Positions 1 to 5,533 of a stretch of 17,100 nt of DNA are shown here, piece by piece. This DNA comes from Candidatus Rokuibacteriota bacterium. Lineage in GTDB: Bacteria; Methylomirabilota; Methylomirabilia; Rokubacteriales; CSP1-6. Location: assembly GCA_016177555.1 (NCBI GenBank), contig JACOVB010000030.1, positions 1-17,100 of the forward strand, in the 5' to 3' direction. The notes under the pieces were generated by a model that ran no database searches, had not been told where the DNA came from, and worked only from the letters and a program-made list of their open reading frames with translations. Position 1 is the first letter of the stretch, and every line of letters begins with the position of its first letter. Made by a program: the position numbers and the translations under genes.

Positions 1-1
1 A

Positions 2-598
2 CTCAAGCTCGGCCAGAAGGTGCCGGACTTCTCGCTCACCACGTACGAGCCCGCCAAGGGCGACTTCGGCAAGTTCAGCCTGTCGGAGCAGCTCGCCAAG
101 AAGCGCTGGACCGTCCACTTCTTCTACCCGGCCGACTTCACCTTCGTCTGAGCGACCGAGTTCGCTGCTCTGGCAGAGCAGCATGAGCGGTTCGTCAGGA
201 TGGGGTGCGATATCGTCACGGTGAGCACGGACACCCAGTTCGTGCACCTGGCGTGGCAGCGGGACGAGAAGGAGCTGGCCCAGGTCAAGTACCCGATGGG
301 CGCCGACCCCACGGGGAAGGTCTCGCGGATGTTCGGCGTCTACGACGAGGGCACGGGGCTGGCGCTCCGGGGGACGTTCATCATCAACCCCGAGGGTACG
401 CTGCTCAACTCCGAGGTGAACTTCTACAACATGGGCCGCAACATCGACGAGCTGCTGCGGAAGTTCAAGGCCAACATCTACATGGCCAAGAAGACCAACG
501 AGGCCTGTCCGTCCAAGTGGAAGGACGAGGGGGACAAGACGCTGGTCAACCCCGGCGCCAAGATGGTCGGCAGGGTCCACGAGGCGCTCAAGGGCTGA
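2..598 (+). CDS. AhpC-type peroxiredoxin with selenocysteine (5' partial)
   Basis: Thiol peroxidase of the AhpC/typical 2-Cys family, which reduces H2O2 and organic peroxides in the cytosol. The frame is open from base 2 to the stop at 596-598 except for one TGA at 149-151. The peroxiredoxin signature PxxxTxxC reads PADFTFV-TGA here, so the TGA sits exactly where the peroxidatic cysteine belongs (visible residue 50). Homology continues unbroken on both sides: KVPDFSL and HFFYPADFTFV before it, then ATEFAALAEQH, TVSTD, a GTFIINPEG strand and the resolving-cysteine motif EACPSKW (Cys at visible residue 169). A SECIS-like hairpin follows at once. I read the TGA as selenocysteine: Sec peroxidatic, Cys resolving. 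Selenoprotein peroxiredoxins of this type are known, for example PrxU of Eubacterium acidaminophilum. Probably only a few N-terminal residues lie outside the window. An open-frame search alone would find only a false 132-residue protein starting at 200. A nonsense mutation or sequencing error is the alternative, but the exact position and the hairpin argue against it. Confidence 0.85.
153..194 (+). promoter_or_regulatory. Bacterial SECIS-like hairpin just after the in-frame TGA
   Basis: A stem-loop starts one base after the TGA at 149-151. The upper stem is a perfect 7-bp pairing, GCTGCTC (164-170) with GAGCAGC (176-182), closing the loop TGGCA (171-175). Below it TTC (161-163) can pair with GAG (185-187), and CGACCG (153-158) pairs with CGG (188-190) and TCG (192-194) around a bulged T191. 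The loop has a G at its second position (172), about 21 nt past the TGA. This fits what is known of bacterial SECIS elements: they lie inside the coding region immediately 3' of UGA, with a short apical loop bearing an early G that binds SelB. The fold was worked out by hand; no energy was computed. Confidence 0.72.
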
Positions 599-607
599 GC
601 CTGCGCT

Positions 608-645
608 CGGCCGGCTGCGCGCAGCGCGCCCCGCGCAACCGGCCG
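608..645 (+). terminator. GC-rich hairpin after the peroxiredoxin, possible terminator
   Basis: Ten bases after the peroxiredoxin stop, CGGCCGG (608-614) pairs with CCGGCCG (639-645). Inside it, after a 2x2 internal loop, GCGCG (617-621) pairs with CGCGC (632-636) around a 10-nt loop. No clear T-tract follows, so this may be a transcript-end hairpin or a partial terminator rather than a classical intrinsic terminator. Its position between the peroxiredoxin and the promoter-like sequence at 662-690 fits separation of two transcription units. Confidence 0.4.
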
Positions 646-661
646 GGCGGGATCTTGGCCG

Positions 662-690
662 TTGCCACCTCCCCAGCTTTCGTCCATAGT
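662..690 (+). promoter_or_regulatory. Sigma70-like promoter giving a leaderless caiB mRNA
   Basis: TTGCCA (662-667, 5 of 6 to TTGACA), a 17-nt spacer and CATAGT (685-690, 4 of 6 to TATAAT) form the best promoter match I found. The expected transcription start, about 7 nt beyond the -10, falls on or next to the A of the ATG at 698. No Shine-Dalgarno sequence lies before that ATG. This favours a leaderless transcript starting at 698 and argues against the in-frame TTG at 662, which would lie inside the -35 box. Confidence 0.5.
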
Positions 691-697
691 AGCGTCC

Positions 698-1897
698 ATG
701 AGCTCCTTTCCGCTGGCGCTCGCGGGGGTCCGCGTCATCGATCTCTCGCGCGTCATCGCGGGCCCCTGGTGCGGGGCGCTGCTCGCCGATCTCGGCGCGG
801 ACGTGATCAAGATCGAGGACACGGGCCAGGGCGACGAGTCGCGCACCTGGCCGCCGTACCGGGACGGGGAGGCCGCGGCCTACCTCCTCTTCAACCGCAA
901 CAAGCGCGGGATGGCGCTGGACCTCAAGGCTCCCGAGGGGGCGCAGGTCGTCAGGGACCTCGCCCGCGGGGCCGATGCCCTCGTCGAGAACTTCCGCACC
1001 GGCACCATGGAGTCCTTCGGCCTCGGCTACGAGGGGCTCGCCGATATCAACCCGCGGCTCATCTACTGCTCCGTCTCGGCCTTCGGCCGGACCGGCCCCC
1101 GCAAGGACAGCCCCGGCTATGAGGCGCTGATGCAGGCCTTCAGCGGCATCATGTCCATCACCGGCGAGCCCGGCGGCCAGCCGGTGCGAGCCGGCGTCTC
1201 CTTCCTGGACCTCTCCACGGGGATCCTCTGCGCGCTGGGCATCTCGGCGGCGCTGCTCCAGCGCCAGCGCACCGGCCTCGGGCAGCGCGTGGACGCCTCC
1301 CTCCTCGAGACGGCCGTGAGCCTGCTGGCCTTCCACGCGGAGGGGTACCTGCTGACCGGGGCGCTGCCGCGCGCGCTCGGGTCCGGCCACCCGTCGCTCT
1401 CGCCCTACCGGAACTTCCGCTGCAAGGATGGCCAGTGGATCTTCATCGCCGCGGCTAACGACCGCTTCTGGCAGAAGCTCGCCCACGCGCTGGGCCGCGA
1501 GGACCTGGCCGCCGACCCGCGCTTCGCCCGGAACGAGCAGCGCGTCGAGCACCGCGCCGAGCTGGAGGCGATCCTCGAGGACACCATCGCCGGTCACGAG
1601 CGCGAGCCGCTGCTGGCGCTCCTCGAGCGGGCGGACGTGCCCGCGACGCCGGTGAACACCGTGGACCAGGTCATGCGCGATCCCCAGACCGTCCAGAGCG
1701 GCATCGTCCAGCGGGCGCGGCACCCGCGGCTGGGGGAGATCCCCGTGGTGGGAACGCCGCTCAGGTTCTCGCGGATGGCGCCCGGCGTGCGACAGGCCGC
1801 TCCGCTGCGCGGCGAGCACACCGACGAGATCCTGGCCGAGTGCGGCTACGCGCCGGAGCGCATCCAGGCCCTTCGCGACCGGAAGGTCGTCCTCTAG
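698..1897 (+). CDS. CaiB/BaiF family CoA-transferase (class III), copy 1
   Basis: Class III CoA-transferase of 399 residues, the usual size. It moves CoA between an acyl-CoA donor and a carboxylic acid through an aspartyl-CoA thioester. Visible marks are the N-terminal GVRVIDLSRVIAGPWCG, then LGADVIKIE, FNRNKRG, LVENFRTGT, and the segment GVSFLDLSTG whose Asp171 aligns with the catalytic aspartate (Asp169 of formyl-CoA transferase). The C-terminal GEHTDEILAECGY is typical of the family. The ATG at 698 is chosen because the conserved N-terminus starts there and a promoter-like sequence overlaps the upstream TTG option. It is the first gene of an operon: the oxidoreductase gene follows after 17 nt and the aldehyde oxidoreductase gene 14 nt after that. 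The acid substrate cannot be read from sequence; the neighbours suggest an aldehyde/acid/CoA interconversion. Confidence 0.9.
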   Translation: MSSFPLALAGVRVIDLSRVIAGPWCGALLADLGADVIKIEDTGQGDESRTWPPYRDGEAAAYLLFNRNKRGMALDLKAPEGAQVVRDLARGADALVENFRTGTMESFGLGYEGLADINPRLIYCSVSAFGRTGPRKDSPGYEALMQAFSGIMSITGEPGGQPVRAGVSFLDLSTGILCALGISAALLQRQRTGLGQRVDASLLETAVSLLAFHAEGYLLTGALPRALGSGHPSLSPYRNFRCKDGQWIFIAAANDRFWQKLAHALGREDLAADPRFARNEQRVEHRAELEAILEDTIAGHEREPLLALLERADVPATPVNTVDQVMRDPQTVQSGIVQRARHPRLGEIPVVGTPLRFSRMAPGVRQAAPLRGEHTDEILAECGYAPERIQALRDRKVVL

Positions 1898-1914
1898 CCC
1901 CGCAGAGGAGAGGC

Positions 1915-2388
1915 ATGCTGAAGCGATCGCAGATCACCATGTCCGGCGCCGAGCTGGAGGCCTTCCTCGCGCAGGAGCGCGTCGTCACCTGCGCCACCAT
2001 GGGCCCCAACGGGCGCCCGCACCTCATGCCGCTCTGGTACGTCGCCGACGGCACGATCATCACCACCTGGACCTTCGGCAAGTCGCAGAAGGTGCGGAAC
2101 CTCGAGCGGCTTCCGCGGGCGACGCTGCAGGTGGAGGCGGGCGACCGCTACGTCGAGCTGCGCGGCGCCATGCTCGAATGCGACGTGGAGCTGATCCGCG
2201 ACCTCCCCGCCGTCACCGAGATCGGGCTGCGCCTCGGCGTCCGCTACGCCGCGGCCACGGGAGGCACTGTGCCGACGGAGGAGCGGCGACAGCTGGTCGC
2301 CAGGCAGGCGCCCAAGCGCATCGGCCTGCGCTTCCACCCGACCCGCATCGTCACCTGGGACCACCGCAAGCTCGGCACCGGGTACTGA
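1915..2388 (+). CDS. Split-barrel flavin/F420-type oxidoreductase (PNPOx-like)
   Basis: A 157-residue protein of the pyridoxamine-5'-phosphate-oxidase-like split beta-barrel superfamily (FDOR group). The pattern is a helix (SGAELEAFLAQERVV), then CATMGPNGRPHLMPLWYVADG and the strand ITTWTFGKSQKVRNLER, where the S/T-K-KVRNLE region normally contacts the phosphate of FMN or F420. LQVEAGDRYVELRG and the C-terminal RIGLRFHPTRIVTWDHRKL follow. Members bind FMN, F420, heme or biliverdin; which one applies here cannot be decided by eye. The start is the ATG at 1915 because a strong GAGGAGAGG ribosome-binding site lies at 1905-1913; the open frame upstream overlaps the transferase gene and is not needed. 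Its position between a CoA-transferase and an aldehyde oxidoreductase suggests a redox or cofactor role in the same pathway (inference). Confidence 0.82.
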   Translation: MLKRSQITMSGAELEAFLAQERVVTCATMGPNGRPHLMPLWYVADGTIITTWTFGKSQKVRNLERLPRATLQVEAGDRYVELRGAMLECDVELIRDLPAVTEIGLRLGVRYAAATGGTVPTEERRQLVARQAPKRIGLRFHPTRIVTWDHRKLGTGY

Positions 2389-2402
2389 GAGGAGAGCCCA
2401 CA

Positions 2403-4292
2403 ATGGCATCGGGCCTCACCCAGAAGGTCCTCCACGTGGATCTGTCGTCCCGCCGGACGCGTGTCGAGGAGATCCCCGAAGCCATCCTCCGCACGTACAT
2501 GGGCGGAGGGGCGCTCGCCTGCCATCTCCTCCTCCGCGAGCTGCCCCCGCGGGTGGATCCCCTGGGTCCCGACAACGTGCTCGTCTTCACCACGAGCGTG
2601 ATCAACGGGATGTCGCTGTCGGGCACCAACCGCTACACCGCCGCGGCCAAGTCACCCCTCACCGGCGGTTACGGCGAGTCGGAGGCGGGCGGCTGGTGGG
2701 CGCCCGAGCTGCGTGCGGCCGGCTTCGACGGGCTGGCCATCCGCGGGCGCTCCGAGAGCCCGGTGTATCTGTGGATCAAGGACGGCGAGGTCGAGTTCCG
2801 GGACGCGAGCGCCCACTGGGGGCGGCTGTCGGGCGAGGTGCAGGACGGGCTCGAGCAGGAGCTGGGCGACAGGCGCATCCGCGTGCTGCAGACCGGGGTG
2901 GCCGGCGAGAAGCTCGTGCGCTTCGCGGCCATCGTGAACCAGCTCAAGCACTTCCACGGCCGCTCGGGGCTCGGCGCCGTCATGGGGTCGAAGCGCCTCA
3001 AGGCCATCGCCGTGCGGGGCAGCAAGCCCCCCGTGGCGCAGGACAAGGCCGCGGCCAAGACGGCGCTCAGCTGGTTCCGCGAGCACTACGACCGCGCCCA
3101 CGACCGCTTCCATCAGGTGGGCACGGCCGGCGGGGTGCTGGCGCTGGAGGCCAGCGGCATCCTGCCCACCCGCAACTTCCGCGACGGCTCCTTCGAGCAC
3201 GCCCGGGCCATCAGCGGCCAGACGATGGCCGAGACCATCCTGGTCAACCGCGGCACCTGCTACGCCTGCGCCGTGGCCTGCAAGCGCGAGGTCGAGATCA
3301 AGGACGAGGGGGTGGAGCCCAGGTACGGCGGGCCCGAGTACGAGACCGTGGCCGCCACGGGGTCCCTCTGCGGCGTGGGCGATCTCCACGCCGTGGCCAG
3401 GATCAACCAGCTCATGGGGCAGTACGTGATGGACTCGATCTCCACGGGCGCCGTCATCGCCTTCGCCATGGAGTGCTTCGAGCACGGCATCCTGACGACG
3501 CAGGACACCGGCGGCCTCGAGCTGACCTGGGGCAATGCCCGGGCCGTCGAGACGCTGGTGGGCATGATCGGCCGGCGCGAGGGCCTCGGCGACCTCCTGG
3601 CCGAGGGGGCGCGCCTGGCGGCGCGGCGGATCGGCAAGGGCGCCGAGCGCTTCGCGCTGCACGTCAAGGGGCAGGAGCTGCCCATGCACGACCCGCGCGG
3701 CAAGAAGGGCCTCTCGCTGGCCTACGCGGTGTCGCCCACGGGGGCCGACCACATGGAGGCGCCCCACGATCCGTTCTACGCGGGCTTCCACCCCCAGGGG
3801 CACCCGCTTGGCTCGCTGGGGCTCATCGAGCCGCTGGACCCGCTGACGCTGGACGCCAAGAAGGTCCGTGCCTTCTTCGTCACCCAGCAGGTGTGGAGCT
3901 TCTACAACTGCGTCGGGATGTGCGACTTCGTCGGCACACCGCTCAACGCCCTCGGGCTCGAGCCGCTGGTCGACTACGTCAACGGGGTCACCGGCTGGAA
4001 CCTGAGCCTCTACGAGATGATGAAGGTGGGCGAGCGCGCCAACACCCTGATGCGCCTCTTCAACTGCCGCGAGGGGTTCACCCCGGAGGACGACCTCCTG
4101 CCGAAGCGGCTCCACGAGGGCATCGGCAACGGCCCGCTCAAGGGCGAAAAGATCGACCCGGCCGAGTTCCTGGCGGCGCGCAGGCTCTATTACGAGATGG
4201 CGGGCTGGGACCCCGACACGGGCCGGCCCACCGCGGCCAAGCTCGCCGAACTGGGCCTGGACGAGGCGCTCGCCCGGTCCGCGGGAGCCTGA
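2403..4292 (+). CDS. aor: Aldehyde:ferredoxin oxidoreductase family (tungstopterin, 4Fe-4S)
   Basis: A 629-residue member of the AOR family, which interconverts aldehydes and carboxylic acids with ferredoxin using a tungsten bis-pterin and one [4Fe-4S] cluster. The length fits the family. The N-terminal domain has KVLHVDLSSRR, YMGGGALACHLL and GTNRYTAAAKSPLTGGYGES. The cluster ligands are C286xxC289xxxC293 (CYACAVAC) plus C507 in NCVGMC, matching Cys288/291/295/494 of the Pyrococcus furiosus enzyme. GPEYET and the late LPMHDPR...GLSLAYAVSPTGADHM are also typical. Oddly, the two DxxGL pterin-contact motifs appear altered: the first reads GQYVMD and the second NCVGMC. This may be a divergent subfamily with another substrate. 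GAGAGGAGAG at 2387-2396 sets the ATG at 2403. It is the last gene of the operon and converges on the propeller gene with a 10-nt gap. Confidence 0.92.
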   Translation: MASGLTQKVLHVDLSSRRTRVEEIPEAILRTYMGGGALACHLLLRELPPRVDPLGPDNVLVFTTSVINGMSLSGTNRYTAAAKSPLTGGYGESEAGGWWAPELRAAGFDGLAIRGRSESPVYLWIKDGEVEFRDASAHWGRLSGEVQDGLEQELGDRRIRVLQTGVAGEKLVRFAAIVNQLKHFHGRSGLGAVMGSKRLKAIAVRGSKPPVAQDKAAAKTALSWFREHYDRAHDRFHQVGTAGGVLALEASGILPTRNFRDGSFEHARAISGQTMAETILVNRGTCYACAVACKREVEIKDEGVEPRYGGPEYETVAATGSLCGVGDLHAVARINQLMGQYVMDSISTGAVIAFAMECFEHGILTTQDTGGLELTWGNARAVETLVGMIGRREGLGDLLAEGARLAARRIGKGAERFALHVKGQELPMHDPRGKKGLSLAYAVSPTGADHMEAPHDPFYAGFHPQGHPLGSLGLIEPLDPLTLDAKKVRAFFVTQQVWSFYNCVGMCDFVGTPLNALGLEPLVDYVNGVTGWNLSLYEMMKVGERANTLMRLFNCREGFTPEDDLLPKRLHEGIGNGPLKGEKIDPAEFLAARRLYYEMAGWDPDTGRPTAAKLAELGLDEALARSAGA

Positions 4293-4302
4293 CGCCCGCC
4301 CC

Positions 4303-5346
4303 TCACCTGCTCCGGACGAAGCCCTCGAAGGGCCCCGAGACCCGGATCACCTCGTTGACGGGCCACGCGCTGCGGTGGATGACCACGACGAACAGGCTGC
4401 CGGCGATGCCCGCCCGCTGCGTCTCCGCGGTGATCGGCGCGAAGGCCAGTGCCCGGGGGAAGTCCCCGTTGGTGAAGCGGGCGAACTCGATCTGCTCGCC
4501 GCCGGGGCCCAGGATGAAGAGCTGCGAGCCGTGACGGTCAGCCACGAAGAGCCGGCCGCCGGGGCTCACCGCCATCCCGGCGGCCACCGGCCCGCGGAGG
4601 ACCAGGCTCGCGGCGCCGTCGGGCGCGACCTTCCAGATCTCCCCCGGTCCGCGCTGCCACGGAGCCTCGGCCTGCCCATCGGCGCCGACCCAGAGCTGAC
4701 CTCCGGGTCCGGAGGCGAGTAGACGGGGCCGCTTCACGCTCAGCCAGCGCGCGTCCAGCACGTGCCCGGAGGCATCGAGCCGGGCCACGATGTCCTGCTG
4801 CCGGTCCGCGACGTAGACGTGGCCGCCGTCGTCGAACGCCGCGGCCTCGGGCTGTCGCAGCAGCGGCGCCTGCCCCTCGGGCGGGGTGCCGCCCGCGAAG
4901 AGCGTGGCACGTCCGTCGCTCAACCGGTAGAGGACGCCGATGCGCCGCTCGCGATCGAAGGTGCTCACGAACAGCTCCCGGCTGTTCCGGACGGCGGCGA
5001 TCTGCGGGTTCCTGAGCGGCGGGCCGTGGAAGTAGCGCGCCTCGCTCCCGGGGGTCAGCCGCGTGCCGCCGGCGGGCACGCGGTACACGGGGTAGAGATC
5101 CTCGACCTCGCCGCCGGTGTAGCGGCGCGCCGTCCGTGCGAGGAAGAGGACGCCCGCGTGATCGAAGGCGATGGTCGAGGTGGCCGGGATGCCGCGGCCC
5201 GCGCGCCCCGCGTCCGGGTCGAAGCCCTGGCCCGTCACGTAGACCTCGGCGCTGAAGCCCGGCGGCAGGAGCATCTCGGCCGGGGCGGCGGCGGGGGCCC
5301 AGAGCAGCGCCATCAACAGGAGCCCGCCTGCCCATCCCCTCGGCAT
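4303..5346 (-). CDS. Secreted NHL/sorbosone-dehydrogenase-like beta-propeller protein
   Basis: A 347-residue exported protein of unknown function. The N-terminus is a Sec signal peptide (MPRGW, a hydrophobic run LLLMALLWAPAAAPA, probable cleavage after APA). The mature part begins MLLPPGFSAEVYVTG, the usual opening of NHL/PQQ-sugar-dehydrogenase-like propellers. Blade-like repeats with small or hydrophobic residues and GG-x-LxVAD ends follow: DDGGHVYVADRQQDIVARLD, GPGGQLWVGADG, SPGGRLFVADRHGSQLFIL. No catalytic residues can be assigned; a binding or structural role in the periplasm is as likely as an enzyme. It faces away from the M28 peptidase gene across a 187-nt region with a -10-like TAGACT (minus strand, 5392-5397) and a hairpin at 5432-5458. 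Its 3' end is 10 nt from the aldehyde oxidoreductase stop. Confidence 0.75.
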   Translation of the reverse strand: MPRGWAGGLLLMALLWAPAAAPAEMLLPPGFSAEVYVTGQGFDPDAGRAGRGIPATSTIAFDHAGVLFLARTARRYTGGEVEDLYPVYRVPAGGTRLTPGSEARYFHGPPLRNPQIAAVRNSRELFVSTFDRERRIGVLYRLSDGRATLFAGGTPPEGQAPLLRQPEAAAFDDGGHVYVADRQQDIVARLDASGHVLDARWLSVKRPRLLASGPGGQLWVGADGQAEAPWQRGPGEIWKVAPDGAASLVLRGPVAAGMAVSPGGRLFVADRHGSQLFILGPGGEQIEFARFTNGDFPRALAFAPITAETQRAGIAGSLFVVVIHRSAWPVNEVIRVSGPFEGFVRSR

Positions 5347-5391
5347 GTCCTGGTCCCTCCCGGGTGCGCCGTCACCTGGCGCACGGGGCCC

Positions 5392-5397
5392 AGTCTA
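5392..5397 (-). promoter_or_regulatory. -10-like TAGACT for the propeller gene
   Basis: TAGACT on the minus strand lies about 46 nt before the ATG at 5346. It matches TATAAT at 4 of 6 positions and has the same sequence as the -10-like box before the second CoA-transferase gene (15131-15136). No convincing -35 is seen at 16-18 nt. Confidence 0.3.
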
Positions 5398-5431
5398 ACC
5401 CATCCGGCGCCCGGACGGCTCTCCCCGCGCC

Positions 5432-5458
5432 GGCCTGGCTCCCCCCGGAGACCAGGCC
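5432..5458. repeat. Strong hairpin/dyad in a divergent intergenic region
   Basis: GGCCTGG (5432-5438) and CCAGGCC (5452-5458) are perfect inverted repeats. Inside them CTCC (5439-5442) pairs with GGAG (5447-5450), leaving a CCCC loop and a single bulged A (5451). The 11-bp stem lies between the two divergent genes, upstream of the -10-like boxes of both (5392-5397 minus, 5522-5527 plus). It could be a shared operator; as RNA it would matter only if transcription starts further out than expected. Confidence 0.45.
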
Positions 5459-5521
5459 TCCTCGAGGCGCACGGCGCACGTCTTGAAGTCGGGGTGAAGC
5501 GACGGCCCCCGGGCGTGCGTG

Positions 5522-5527
5522 TAGAAT
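5522..5527 (+). promoter_or_regulatory. -10-like TAGAAT directly before the peptidase GTG start
   Basis: TAGAAT matches TATAAT at 5 of 6 positions and ends 6 nt before the GTG at 5534. Transcription would start about at the start codon, so the mRNA would be leaderless. There is no Shine-Dalgarno sequence before that GTG, which agrees. The -35 region at 17 nt (GCGACG, 5499-5504) is weak. Confidence 0.35.
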
Positions 5528-5533
5528 GTCGGC

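Noticed and set aside
149..151. TGA as a sense codon throughout the genome (altered genetic code)
   Set aside because: TGA ends several intact genes here at the expected family length, including the peroxiredoxin itself at 596-598, the oxidoreductase at 2388, AOR, M28, KorA and IorA.
200..598. A stand-alone 132-residue protein starting at the ATG at 200
   Set aside because: It is the C-terminal part of the peroxiredoxin. The conserved N-terminal half is in the same frame upstream of the TGA, so the ATG is an internal Met.
662..697. Upstream TTG start for the first CoA-transferase
   Set aside because: The extra 12 residues are not family-like, there is no ribosome-binding site, and the TTG lies inside a good -35 box.
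2652..4115. Long minus-strand open frame (487 codons) opposite the aldehyde oxidoreductase
   Set aside because: It is rich in His, Arg, Gly and Ala with no recognisable motif, and is a GC-driven shadow of the plus-strand gene with clear family motifs.
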